A stretch of 64,000 bases of DNA. Origin: Stratiolaelaps scimitus (taxonomy: Eukaryota > Arthropoda > Arachnida > Mesostigmata > Laelapidae). Shown here one piece after another: positions 48,701-59,576 of the stretch. The stretch's first letter is position 1. The number at the start of each line of letters is the position of its first letter. The notes beneath the pieces are model-generated. The model searched no databases, was not told the DNA's origin, and saw nothing but the letters and a program-made list of their open reading frames with translations. A program made the position numbers and the translations under genes. The DNA lies in NCBI GenBank assembly GCA_019614645.1, contig JABWDB010000006.1, positions 6,820,001 through 6,884,000 of the forward strand, given 5' to 3'.

Positions 48701-51385
48701 CTTATCAGTTTAAGGACAACAAGCTCCCCAGGCACATTGCATGTGACGCTAACCCTACGAGCAAATCTTTACTAAAAACTGTTTAAGCCGTCAAGGTGCT
48801 TCTCTAGATAAGACCAATCATTGAAACACAGCCAGACTTCTATAAGGTGACATTAGAAGTCAACTTCTTTAACAACAAAGCAACGGCAGCTTCTTCCAAC
48901 TAGAATTGCACTATGCTAGTCTCGTTCACACACTGGGTGGTGACGGTGCCCTCGAGTGGATGTTCGTTAGGGCGAGCACATTACGCGAAGAACGGCTGAA
49001 GTACCAGTGGCTACCATCACTAATCATAAATACCATAGGCTCTAGGTAAAACGGCGTTGAAGCTCTTCGACCTCAAGATAGCACCAACGGCTTCTTACGG
49101 AATACTGCTGACGTGGGATTACCTGACCTCTGATTAACTCGCCTGACTCGATCGCGTGAAATCAGAATTTCTCAAGATTCCATCACCGTCTGTGTCAGGC
49201 AGTGAAGTACCATGAGAAAGGACAGCTCTGTGGTTGCACGCCGCTGTCAAGAGCATTGCGATCGGTACCACGTGTTATTTCGTTGCGGCTCTGAGCTCGC
49301 ACAGTGATGATATACAGGAAGATATAACATATATTTTTTTATATACGATATAGGTTATATATATATATATATATCATACATTGTATCAAATATCTTGTTC
49401 TATTCTTTTTGGTTCTATATACACCTCTTATCGTGTATATATACTTGATAACGGTGTAGACAGATGAGATGAGATATTTACAACAATAACAAAACAGCAA
49501 GCCATTTCTGACCTTTCGAACTACGATCGCGCAAATAACGACAAACAACATCTCCTGTGAATCCCCAGCCGCTGCTTGAGAACCCCGACATGAATCGAGA
49601 AATATATAGAGAGTTCTACCTAAATAACACAGAAGTTAGCGTTCCTTTTCCGATCAGCGAAATGCATTGAATAACAATTAAAGCTATTGGGCTCTTTTCA
49701 TTTTGAACATATTGTCATTCGACAACCATACTGCTGTGGGATTCAGTCACCAGCAGAGGCAGAAATCTAATTTTCTTCCATCTGAATTTCACGAAATCTA
49801 AACCGAAACCGCGTTAAGCACCACGCGTCACTGAATCTGTCTTGCGTTTCGTACCGATGTTGTCGTCGTCACTGGGGTAATACTGTTATGGAGGGGTTCA
49901 TTACAGTCTTGCTGCACAAATCGAAATAGCGCGGCTATTTTCAATTTCCGACCAATTTTCAGAAAGAGAGAAGAAGCTAGAACCGCGTCCGAGTCGTGAA
50001 CGCTAATCGAATCGTCTACCAGGGCCCGGTCATTTGCATTCGATTGTTCCAATAGTTCAAGGCTACGCCGCTCAAAGAGTAGGCTAATAATCCTTGAGCT
50101 GCAATACTGAGACCGTCACTGATTATCGGGCCGACTAGGGAGGGCAACTTCTACGTCAAACGTACCTGCCGCCTGAGGAGGAGTGATGTGGGTCGAAACC
50201 CAATTGCAAACATATATTCGTTCGTTTCATCTACACACGTCACTAGGAAATGATTAGAATGACATCGATGCTAAAATACTGTAAAGCGTTCCTGAGAAAC
50301 ATGATGCATATAAAGTATGATAATCACATGAAGTGTATGTTTACTGTGTGTGTGTGTGTCTTGCTTATGTATCTGGGTTGTTTATTTGACAAAATAACAG
50401 ACAGATAAACAGACAGGGCCTTGACGGCCTTACAATTCGTACGTGGGGGCGTTATAGTAATATATCATAGGTGCGATAGTACGAGCTGCAATTGGAGATT
50501 CATAGTACCCAGGCGTTATATCTGTCCAGTGACGGAGAGAGTCCAGCGCGAGAGTCGATTGTGTCGTATACACTTCGTTGTCTATCGTAGAGATGCACTT
50601 TAAGGAGTCTCTCGTTCGTCTATCGCTCCTCGTAGTCAGAAGCTCGGATGTGGCGGTCGTAAACCTACTTAGCCAATGTGGTGCCCATATATGTGTAACA
50701 CTGTATTTCTACTCAGACGTCGAAGACTTTCTCGCAACACTAGATGGCATTCCTCGCTGTGGCACCGGTAAATGCTGTTCGTTCGTATGAATATATTTGC
50801 TATATATTGTGATAGGCATATTAGAGATTTACTAAAGAGATTTACTACATTCAAAGGGAGCGACAACAGAGCCAGTCCAGTAAGATATTCAATTTGTGCA
50901 GGCGGCTATAGTCGATAACAGGCCCATAGCGCCGCCCTGTACCAGGCCTGAACATTTCCGAATCGCCTTTGAGGCTATACGGTTAATTGAATAATAATAA
51001 TTATAATAACGGTGAAAGGCATCAACCCAGCCCTAATGACGAGTCCCAGTTCGGTCAGCACGGGTCTATATAAGATCGCGTACCTGGTCATATTCTATCC
51101 GATATAGCCTTCAAGTTACTTCCACTGCCTAATATCATGCAAATTTAATGTTATATGCGTGTGAAACTTTACTTCGACACAATATAACTATGTGGAGTCG
51201 ATAGCCCGGACAGACTAACTATATGTTTCTTTACGCTTACTAAATATACGTATTGAGTATTTATGATCACGGTCAAGTGGCAACTATGAAGCAATTCAAG
51301 CACTTACATGTATTGATGCATTGTATTTTTCTTAGAGGTGGATATTTCAATACAAAAAGATTTATTGCATCTAGTTATACAACCT
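45774..51385. other. Long stretch with no recognised gene
   Basis: AT-rich, with a (CA)n run at about 48352, a TA run at about 49351-49372 and a (GT)n run at about 50344. No transposon domain or exon with coherent splice sites was found. Confidence 0.5.
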
Positions 51386-51682
51386 TCAATATACAATAAT
51401 TAGAGAAGCAGCAGGAGATCCGGCCGAGGCCGTGATGGTCCCGAGGGAGGCGATGACATAGCTTCTCTGCCTCATATCGAGGGAAAGGCTTTGCAGAAGG
51501 AAAGATCCTGCGCGCTTGTCCCCGATGGCGTGGATCAGCCTGTGGTAAACCCCTTTTTGCAGTGTGGGGGGAGAAGCTGGTATTTGTGGGTATTTGTTTC
51601 TACAATTATGTTCACTGCAGAGATAACATTGTATAGGGCGAACGTGCGAACGTGCTGTAGTACCGTGAAAAACCCTGGCCAT
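51386..51682 (-). pseudogene. Retrotransposon ORF C-terminus (family X), copy 2
   Basis: A 98-codon minus-strand frame ends VYHRLIHAIGDKRAGSFLLQ, then SLSLDMRQRSYVIASLGTI and a serine/alanine-rich tail to a TGA. It is homologous at the DNA level to 18794-18944, and the upstream half differs between the copies. The ending looks like the terminal part of an invertebrate retrotransposon polyprotein; the clade is not assigned. Confidence 0.55.
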
Positions 51683-51807
51683 TGGTTAACGTCACTGGCT
51701 GATAATTACAATAATAATTAAGATCAAATGGTAACAAGCCCCCTTGGATTCACAATGGCCATGACTTGATCTTCACCAGTCCGATGGACCATGCCGAGAA
51801 ATATATA
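51683..51807. other. Spacer before the Tc3-like element
   Basis: Nothing recognised. Confidence 0.4.
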
Positions 51808-52039
51808 CAGTGGTGTGCATTTACTTAACGCACCCCAATATTTCAACACATCGTTACAAAGAATACACATTTGAGGCATCTATTCTGTATCAGATTAATT
51901 TACTTGTCAAATAACATACACACCACAAAGAACAGCGCATATGACGTCGCATGCAGCCTGCTACAATAAAATGTGTCATATTTCGGTTGTGCAAAATGAT
52001 AACGCACCCTCAGTTATCGAGTGTTCTCGCTGAATTAAT
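51808..52039 (+). repeat. Left terminal inverted repeat of the Tc3-like element
   Basis: Its inner end (cgagtgttctcgctgaatta) and outer end (cagtggtgtgc) both match the right repeat in reverse complement. Confidence 0.9.
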
Positions 52040-52074
52040 CCAGTTTGTGTTGAGCATTCAAGTGTACTGTAGTC

Positions 52075-53130
52075 ATGGGACATGCTTCAAGGCTTACTGA
52101 TGCAGAGAAAGTAGTTATTGCCGCTTACACAGAGCAGGGAGGGCCCAGGCTGTAATAGCCTGCGAAATTGGCAGAAGTCGTTGCGTAGTGCGAAATTATT
52201 TACGCAGTCCGTTGACGTATGATACTAATAAGTCTAAAGGACGTCCACGAAAGATCAGCTAGCGAACTGCCATGCACATTTGTCGATTGGCCTCGAATTC
52301 GACCGTAAGTTGTGAAGCAATCAGGCAAGAGCTAAACCTTCCGGTTCATAGATCAACATTTTTAAGGATAATTAAGCGTTATCCGCATATCATACGAGGG
52401 CAAATGAAAACAAGACCGCGTCTTCACATGACTGCCCGAGTAAACTTCGCCCGCAACAATATGGCCAGAGACTGGAAATTGGTGAGTATTGGGGCAACGT
52501 TTTTTAAAGAGTATCTTGTGGGTGCACATCTATCTAAAAGGTACTGTGTTGTTCACGATCATCTTCAGTGATGAGAAGAAGTCCAATTTGGACGGGCCAG
52601 ATGGATTTAACGGTTATTGGCATGATGTTCGTAAAGAGCCGCGGTACTTCTCAAAGCGCAACTTCGGTCGCGGCACCGTCATGGTCTGGGGAGCTTTCAC
52701 CTCTCTTGGCAGACTTCCTCTCGCTGTCATCTCATCTCGAATGAATAGCGAGGACTATCAGCAGATGTTGATCAACAACCTTCTACCGTTTAGGAGCAGA
52801 TTTCATCGACTGCCAATTATTTTCCAACAAGATAACGCTTCAATTCACGTCAGCGGTAGTACACGTGCTGGGTTAGGACGACATGACATTGAAACCGTAG
52901 AGTGGCCAGCATGTTCTCCTGATCCCAACCCGATGGAGAACCTCTGGGGCATTCTTGTCCGGCTAATATATGCGTTGGATCGACAGTATACATCCGTGGA
53001 AGCTTTAAAAGAGGCGTTGTTGGAGGCCTGGGGAGGTGTCAGCGACCAGATCCTGCTAAATCTCGTTGATAGTATGCCAAACCGAGTCTTTGACGTTATA
53101 ATTAGTGAGGGCGGGGCCACACGGTGCTGA
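52075..53130 (+). pseudogene. Tc3-like transposase (DD34E), disrupted
   Basis: ATG 52075 opens MGHASRLTDAEKVVIAAYTE, the start of the paired-like DNA-binding domain. A frameshift near 52142 leads to IACEIGRSRCVVRNYL, and a stop near 52260 precedes further helix-turn-helix sequence. After a frameshift near 52545 the catalytic core is intact: FSDEKKSNLDGPDG (first Asp, 52570), FQQDNASIHVS (second Asp, 52831) and SPDPNPMENLWG (Glu, 52936). Exactly 34 residues lie between the second Asp and the Glu. The terminal frame of 213 codons stays open to TGA 53128-53130. The catalytic half looks recent; the N-terminal half is broken. Confidence 0.9.
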
Positions 53131-53149
53131 TCAGCAAAAGAAAACGACA

Positions 53150-53375
53150 ATTAATTCAGCGAGAATACTCGATAACTGAGGGTGCGTTATCATTTTACAC
53201 AACCGAAATATGACACATTTTATTGTAGCAGGCTGCATGCAACGTCATATGCGCTGTTCTTTGTGGTGTGTATGTTATTTGATATTAATCTGATTCAGAA
53301 TAAATGCCGCAAATGTGTATTCTTTGTAACGATTTGCTGAAATATAGGGGTGCGTTAAGTTTACGCACACCACTG
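53150..53375 (-). repeat. Right terminal inverted repeat of the Tc3-like element
   Basis: Begins 20 bases after the transposase stop codon and ends ...CACACCACTG next to TA. Confidence 0.9.
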
Positions 53376-54854
53376 TATAATAGTAATAACTGAGCCAGAG
53401 CATGTTAGTCTCCCCCTAGCTTTCGCCATTACAGGTTCATATAACACTGATTAGATTGTTGTATGATATAATACATTAGTAAGGCGTGCCGCTGTTCGGG
53501 TAACGTTACTAACTCCACCTTGAAAGCAATCAGCTGCGATCTCCTTCTAGGGACACCTGCTTGTGAAATGTACGTATGTATTATATGTGTGTCTATACAA
53601 AGGGTTTCTGCTACGTATAGTACATGTTTGATGATCGACAAACAGCCATTTGTTACATTAATCTATGCGTGGCGGTTGGTGGACATCGCAAGTAGGCTAG
53701 GGATTGTCCGTTGTCTGTAATGTGTGCAGGCACAAAAATAGAACAGCAAGAGAGCACCGGAGGGGTCGAAACAGCCAAGAGATGGTTGTGTCGATAACCC
53801 AACCGCTGCTGCTTTTTGAGCAAAGGAGTTCGAAGGCGACTTCGTCCGCCCCAGCAGCAGCAGCATGCGCTCCGTATCATATTATATAATAGCGTATATA
53901 CTGGAAAATTAGATAAGGGGAATTTGTCAGGGTGACCCCGTCAGGGAATCGGGCCGTTGGGTTGGTTCGAAATGGTCTTAGCACGAACGGACGGGGGCCA
54001 GCCCGAATCAGTGAGACGTGTTAAATTGGTCAATGTGAACGGCACTGCACAATGGTACTACGTATAAGGCACTGTAACAACCGACATCGCTTGTGCTGTT
54101 TTTTGACCTTGACTAATGGAAATTGGATAGTGCGTCGCTGACTGTGGGAGACGGCGCACCTGCTAACAGGCGAATTCTTAATTCCTACTAATCCTATTCG
54201 TGCTATTACGACATTTGTCCATGGACTCAATTTATTAATATAGCAGTAAAGTTAGTTATATAATGTGCTAGTTAAGACTCCCAATGGCGTGGAGGATATA
54301 GAGCGTGGGATCACTATATACGACATGAGCATTGAGGAAATGTCCATTGTGGCATGTATACCAATTGCGTCCTTGACGGAGGATACAAGTGCAATGGATG
54401 CAAACATCGGAGAAGTTTAATTTCCAAATTACGATACCTTTGAGATTCTGAAGAGCGCGCGCGTACGAACCTCACGGCGATGGGGACGTCCTTGCCGAGC
54501 GGTTACTCGCTAAGGGGGGAATTGATGACCTTAGGCAGATTAACGTTTATACCATAGTAGTGTTTATTCAGCTTCGTCAATTTTGATGTGTCAATTTTTT
54601 CTAAATTGCGCGAATCACGCCCAGGTACGTGTTTACAATATCAGTGAGTATTCAGTATGTGTAGTAATAATAATAATAATCGTGACATTTGTATATGATC
54701 ACGATCTAATTATAACATAATGATGGATGCACAGATACAGAGGTTCAATTCTGGAATAAAAAGCACTACAACATCCCCTTGACGAATATCCCAATTAGTA
54801 TCCACTTCTTTGTTTAGTCGCAACTTGATGACACATTAATGGGTCTGAGAGGCG
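53376..54854. other. No recognised gene
   Basis: Mostly AT-rich with no domain-level signal. Confidence 0.5.
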
Positions 54855-54861
54855 AGTCCGT

Positions 54862-54872
54862 TGGCGTAGTGA
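54862..54872 (+). promoter_or_regulatory. SINE pol III A box
   Basis: TGGCGTAGTGA, close to the TRGYNNARNGG consensus, 41 bases before the B box. Confidence 0.7.
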
Positions 54873-54912
54873 ATTCGTGTGCGCCTTCGGAGGAGATACA
54901 CGTAGGTGCACG

Positions 54913-54923
54913 GGTTCGACCCC
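54913..54923 (+). promoter_or_regulatory. SINE pol III B box
   Basis: GGTTCGACCCC, an exact match to GGTTCGANNCC. Confidence 0.85.
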
Positions 54924-55027
54924 CACCGTTGGACATTTGTATTTAAAGGGGTCCGTCTTATGAAGCAATGTCGAAAGCAGTACGATGTTAATTGTTGGCT
55001 GAGAATCAACCCAGAAAATTTACCTTT

Positions 55028-55693
55028 AGCAGGTCCGAGATAATGACTCATGCGATTTCTCTAGTCATTCCTTTCTTGTTTAATCGTTTCCATGTGTATA
55101 ATTGCATCAGAGTACAGTGATGACATTGCGGAAAAAAAGCCAGGTGTTTCTGCAAGGTCTCAATTCCACTCCCACCAATGGGCATATACCGTTTGCCCTT
55201 GGTGATCCAGTCTTCCCCAGTACCTTATCGTATAAATGATGGTAAATAGTTCAAATTATTCATGAGGTTCCTCGGTGAACCCAGGCAGAGGCACTCAAAT
55301 CAATTTCGGTCGTTTGGTGTACACTGGCCCTTACAACCCATGCACATACTTCAGGATCCTGAATTCATGGACATCGGCACGGGTAACAACTTCACGAATG
55401 ATGCGCTGAACATGCTTAGACTTAAATATTTGCATTGTGGCCTATGTGAAGATAGCGTAGGGCACGTATGGGTCACAGAGTAACACAAAAATTCGAAGAG
55501 ATCATCATCGTGATACAGCAGCCGTGGTTCAGTCTTATGCTATCGTCTATATTCCTTTCTCTCATTAATGTAATGCCCCAATGTTATAATGTTCATTGAA
55601 CTATCATGAGTTGAGAAGGCCCATAGGCTGACTGTGTCCCGCAGGATCATCCACTCACCGAGTCCACACTAATCGCGCTTATTGCTGTTGCAG
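55028..55693. other. Non-coding sequence ahead of the first recognised GPCR exon (probably intronic)
   Basis: Ends with the acceptor tattgctgttgcag. Because exon 55694 starts inside a codon, an upstream exon must exist further left. Confidence 0.6.
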
Positions 55694-55794
55694 GCGAAGC
55701 TGAGGCGTTCGCGTTTCGTCTGTGCACACCGGCAGGATGGCTACAGAACACAACCAACTATAATGCCTGCATTGCAGCGTTGGGTGATGGAAAT
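55694..55794 (+). CDS. Class B (secretin-family) GPCR, exon encoding the end of the extracellular hormone-binding domain
   Basis: This is the first recognisable exon of a multi-exon receptor gene. It follows a good acceptor (tattgctgttgcag) and ends at a consensus donor (AAT|gtaagt). The first two bases complete a split codon, and 33 in-frame codons follow. The protein has the spacing of the end of a hormone-receptor domain: FAFRLC, then AGWL, then NTTNYNAC. In this family that is the R-x-C...G-x-W...Y-x-x-C signature, in which the cysteines form disulphides that hold the peptide-binding pocket. NTTN is an N-glycosylation sequon. The exon ends in phase 0 and joins exon 2, which starts in phase 0. 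The upstream exon carrying the earlier cysteines and the CW motif was not found. The domain match is seen directly; the ligand is unknown. Confidence 0.85.
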
Positions 55795-57094
55795 GTAAGT
55801 GATTAACGTAAGAATGAATAATTATCAAGCAATGAATAATTCCTAGCTGGGATTTTTGCCTTTACCAGGGTAGCCTACTTGTCCACCTGTGCTGTGACGT
55901 ACGATGCGCCTTAGATTTAGGTAAATATGCATAAGCCAATGTTTATTGTTTTTAATATGATAATTCAAGGCAATATGCTGATTGGGCGTAGCTGCGCGTG
56001 AACTTGGTATACACGAATGTTGTTGAGTGCAATCGTCTTTGTTGATTTCGTGCCCATGACGCCTTTCGATCCACGGCAGAATCACAACGATGATGTGTTA
56101 CAATGAGATCGAATCGAATCGTTTACGGCAACACGGGCTGTATTTTCGTTCTGAAATAAGCCTTGCATGGACAAGTGGGCGCGTGGTTCAAGATCTCTTC
56201 AGGCTTCCACCGTAGATGGGTTGAAACATATTCACATGATGTGCCGTCGTACCCGAGACAGCATCTGGGGAGCGCTACATGGCATATCCACCTGGATGCA
56301 GCCCGCGAGTATCGGTAGCCTCGAAAGACTAATGTACAATTGCTTCCAATTCCCAGACAAGTGCAGACTTCAGTGACGTTTTGTATAATATTCATAAGTG
56401 TGCCCTTGAAGACAGTCGAGGATTGGGGAGATTGAAAACGGCAGCGAATCGCGTTGACATATTGCTGCTAACAGGGCAATATTCAATGACATGTTGGGCT
56501 GGCGGGTAGTTGGTCGCGGGGGCATTCGGTCCAGACGAATGTCAACGGACTGCGTTTCGCCGAACACGATCCCTTGTGCAAGATAGCCTCTAACAATTGT
56601 CCTCCTAGGTGTTTGCGTCATGTTGAAGGTCGCGTGGGATACATTCTCCCTCGAAAAGATCGATATAGAAAATTGGGGTTAGAGTAAGTCAATGAATAAA
56701 CGGCAGACAACCAGGCTTCCTTTTGAGCAGTTCTGTGACGGGCTCACTATGGGCATCGATTATTACCGCTGCTGGTTGTCACTGCACCAGCAGTTCGTGG
56801 CTTTGCCCACGACGAAGAATATTCACGGCAGCTGAATGCCTATTTGCATGACAACACAGTTGCAAAAGAAAGGCGTTAGAGTCTCACTGCTATGCCGATT
56901 CTCGTCAATTCTGTAGAAATACAATTGTGATACGAACATTTGAGGGACCGTGACAAGATGAGAATCCAAAAATCCGTTCTGTTGTACAACCACAATATAT
57001 ATATATATATATATACGTACAATATGCGCGCTTGCCGGTCGCTTATCGATCGTCTTCTTCCGAGTTCACGAAATGATTGCATTGGCAATTTCAG
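55795..57094 (+). other. Intron 1 of the class B GPCR gene
   Basis: Phase-0 intron bounded by GTAAGT and TTTCAG. It contains a (TA)n run near 56993-57015 close to the 3' splice site. I see no recognisable transposon domain in it. Confidence 0.7.
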
Positions 57095-57210
57095 CAAATC
57101 CCGGGAGCTCCACCATCGAGCGCGATGGCCGTTGCATCGATTGTGTCCGCCTTCTCGGTCGCCTCTCTCATCTTTCTCGCCGCATCGGCATTCATCTTTA
57201 CGTATTTCAG
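57095..57210 (+). CDS. Class B GPCR, exon 2 encoding TM1
   Basis: The exon runs from the acceptor caatttcag to the donor TTCAG|gtacag. It holds 38 open codons plus two bases of a split codon. After a short linker (QIPGAPPSSA) it encodes one hydrophobic helix, containing ASIVSAFSVASLIFLAASAF and ending IFTYF, as expected for transmembrane segment 1. The split codon AG|C joins exon 3 to give ...TYFSSLRCSR, the usual end of TM1 and start of the first intracellular loop. A (TA)n tract lies about 80 bp upstream. An open frame of 191 codons on the opposite strand overlaps it and is judged a shadow. The acceptor's pyrimidine tract is weak, but the phase agreement on both sides and the TM1 character make the call solid. 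Confidence 0.83.
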
Positions 57211-59314
57211 GTACAGGTGGCATTCGCTGTATCAGTGATACGGTGATCGTCTGTAAGACCTTGATCCATGAGCGAAATACATATTTATCAATATAAATAT
57301 CCATCCCTCTATCTATTATATTTTGGAATACAACACTTAGTGATAGTAATCCATAACAGAGCGTTCCTGAGAGTTTCTTTCTTTTTAATAAATTACACAG
57401 AAAAATAGGGGGTTGTTGTATTGTACATTGTTGAAATATTGAAAAAAACAAAAGGACATTTTACCCATACTACGACCAGTGATACAAAAGTGATCATATA
57501 CGCACACTCATATACACACACACACACATGGAACGCGTACAGTACAGTCCTGCTTTGAGCCAAAGAATTGAAGATCAAAGTCGTGTCAACTACCCGGCCA
57601 CATGGAACCTTGAAAATTGCCGTGCAGTGGAAGGGGCTTCCTGTTAACGCAGCTGTGTTAGCCCATTTCATAGAAGACGAAGGCTCAAGGACAGTCAAAG
57701 AATACCTTCGGGTGATCATTCCGAGACAACGGAAAGAAACGACTCGACATGAGGGGCTCTTGAGGCAGGGCAACCCCGGGCGGCTTGAAGTCACCCATGG
57801 TATTAGTTGTTTTAGGCTTTCAGGGGCCAGTTGAAAGTGGAGACAGAGTCTGAAGCCGCTTGTAGACAACGTGAACGACTTTCTCAAGCTCAACTGTAGC
57901 GGGCTATTTGCGTCTCTTGTCGCAAGCATTTACGAACGCTAAGCCCAAGCAAATCCTCTATAAGTGCTATATTTCTGGCCACGAATGCAAATGCACACTG
58001 AGATACGGAGAACTGAACTGAGCGGACCACTATTTCTTTCTCGTCCTCCACCGTCTTAAAGTCTAATAGTAGATTACAGCAGCAACAAGACAACAATGTG
58101 CTGCTCGCTTCTGAGGATTGCCAGTAAACATATGTGTTGTTTGCTCTTAGAAGCTAAATTCTATCGGTATTTGGCCAAAAGTGTAAGCACCCCTGTCTTC
58201 ACTTCTGTGACACGTTCAAACGTTCACCGCGTCATATATTTATAGAATGATTCGGCGCAATTTATGCATTATAATTTAACTTTAACTGCCACTTTTAACT
58301 GGCTCGTCCCTCATGGCTAAGCGGCCAGGGAAGATTAGGATGGGCGCTATGTAATTGTAATTTGGAACATCTATAGTCAACTGATGAGTACGTGCATAGA
58401 TACATGGCCGATGTCCTCTGCCTCCCATCATCGCTTCGGGAATGTCTGAGCCTATTCTATACATTAGAATTCGCATGCTCTCCCGGGTGCTGGCCACGTA
58501 AATCGACTAACAAGCTATTTAAGCTAAATTTACTATTTTACTAACAAGCTATTTATAAGCTATTTGTAGCCATAGGAGGGAGCCAACCAGCCAGCAGTAA
58601 CAGGCGCCTATTCACGGTGACGACTGATGGCGACGCTTAATCCAATTTGAGCACTGAACACGGATGGCTTTATTCCACTAGGGGGTCTTTAATAATTCCG
58701 CCTCAGTCACTTTAATTCCATTTCAGTTTGACGTCTGCCGGACGTTATGGCGAACGCCCTGCTCGCAGCTGTGAAATCCTTACCGGTCTATTTCCGACAG
58801 CGTGGCAGCCAAAGCTAGCATGTACGATGTATATCTATGCAGTTTCCTCCCAGGACAGTGGAAATGTTATGACCCCATGAAGTACCTTTCTTGTCTCAGT
58901 ACTTCGCGGTTATTTCTGAGCACAGAGTACAGCAAGCCATACGTTAACTCATACCCCTTTGACACCACATTCATAATAATTAGCTAAACCTCTGTCAGAA
59001 GCGATCGGTGCAGGTTATCTTCCTCGCAGAACGTGGCAGACAACCTTCATCTAATTATACATTGTATACCATCATAATCTGTATTAAGTTGTCGGCCAAT
59101 GTAGACAACTGACCTCAAAGGCGTTGGATCTCGAATATCTTCGCCATCTTCGAGATCAGTGATCAGTGATTGGCCGACACCCTAATACAGATTATGATGG
59201 TATATAATGTAAGTGCATTGTCAGCGGGGTGCGGGACATTTAGCATAGGGTAGGGTTTTGCACAGCTAATTGCTACAATGTTTTTCGCTTCTTATCTTGT
59301 TCAACCGGCACCAG
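57211..59314 (+). other. Intron 2 of the class B GPCR gene
   Basis: Bounded by GTACAG and ACCAG, interrupting an AGC serine codon. It contains a (CA)n run near 57514-57530, a direct repeat of ACTAACAAGCTATTTA at about 58506 and 58540, and the foldback at 59058-59211. A moderately long plus-strand open frame (57568-57834) has no recognised domain. Confidence 0.7.
59058..59211. repeat. 154-bp foldback (inverted repeat) upstream of GPCR exon 3
   Basis: Two arms of about 43 nt, 59058-59100 and 59169-59211, are near-perfect reverse complements (core of the left arm: ccatcataatctgtatta). The spacer contains its own 9-bp stem, GATCTCGAA...TTCGAGATC. The unit sits 103 bp before the exon 3 acceptor. 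It could be a small MITE, a fragment of a foldback element, or a structured RNA precursor in the intron. No transposase or clear target-site duplication was identified. Confidence 0.85.
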
Positions 59315-59561
59315 CTCTCTCCGATGCTCGCGAACGCGGGTCCACCTAAACCTCGTGGTGGCTCTCATGGTGAACTCGCTCATGTTGACCATAATTACGC
59401 TTCCAATTGTCGTCAATCACCATTACAAATCTGCTAATTCACTCGTAATTAGCAACAACAGCGTCGGTGCCATTGATAGCGGTAGTGAAAATACCAGTGG
59501 AACCGCAGCAGAGGACGCAACCGATATTGTCGGATATCGACTCCCGAATGTGCGGAACGAG
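59315..59561 (+). CDS. Class B GPCR, exon 3 encoding ICL1, TM2 and a long first extracellular loop
   Basis: The exon lies between acceptor ccggcaccag and donor AACGAG|gtgagt. One base completes the codon split with exon 2, and 82 open codons follow. It begins SLRCSRTRVHLNLV, the class B signature of the first intracellular loop (C-x-R-x-R-x-H-x-N-L) running into TM2 (VVALMVNSLMLTIITLPIVV). The remaining 45 or so residues form an unusually long, polar first extracellular loop with two apparent N-glycosylation sequons (NNS, NTS) and acidic stretches, ending LPNVRNE. The exon ends in phase 0. It is flanked by a 154-bp foldback (59058-59211) upstream and a 44-bp palindrome (59577-59620) starting 15 bases after the donor. 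The long loop is a clade-specific feature worth comparing with known receptors. Confidence 0.9.
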
Positions 59562-59576
59562 GTGAGTACTTAGATA

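Larger units (their letters stand above)
51808..53375 (+). mobile_element. Tc3-like DNA transposon, nearly full length
   Basis: 1568 bp, flanked by TA (51806-51807 and 53376-53377). It begins CAGTGGTGTGCATTTACTTAAC and ends with its reverse complement, with small differences. Terminal inverted repeats are about 225-232 bp (51808-52039 and 53150-53375) and highly similar. The interior holds a DD34E transposase of the Tc1/mariner (IS630) superfamily. Most of the length is preserved, but the gene has frameshifts and a stop. Confidence 0.93.
54855..55027 (+). repeat. tRNA-derived SINE (hairpin-tail type), best-preserved copy
   Basis: In order: tRNA-like head with A box and B box, a conserved middle (ggacatttgtatttaaaggg, then gtccgtcttatgaagcaatg), and a tail aattgttggctgag with hairpin and CAGAAAATTTA. 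It is about 173 bp long. The copies at 3370 (minus), 39735 (rearranged), 45586 (plus), 9259 and 62488 (tails only) align to it. Internal pol III promoter boxes explain how such elements are transcribed; transposition would need a partner LINE. Confidence 0.85.

Noticed and set aside
50720..50770. Possible upstream GPCR exon (LDGIPRCGTG before a GT, phase 1 as required)
   Set aside because: It lacks the conserved Trp of the CW motif and the expected cysteine spacing, and the donor is weak. The phase match alone is not enough.
56876..57451. 191-codon minus-strand open frame, the longest on that strand near the GPCR
   Set aside because: It is antisense to exon 2 and includes translated (TA)n repeat (YIYIYIY). 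The plus strand has the TM1 exon with matching phases, so this is a shadow.
57393..57929. 178-codon minus-strand open frame in GPCR intron 2
   Set aside because: Includes translated (CA)n repeat (CVCVYECAY), has no recognised domain, and overlaps an unsupported plus-strand frame.
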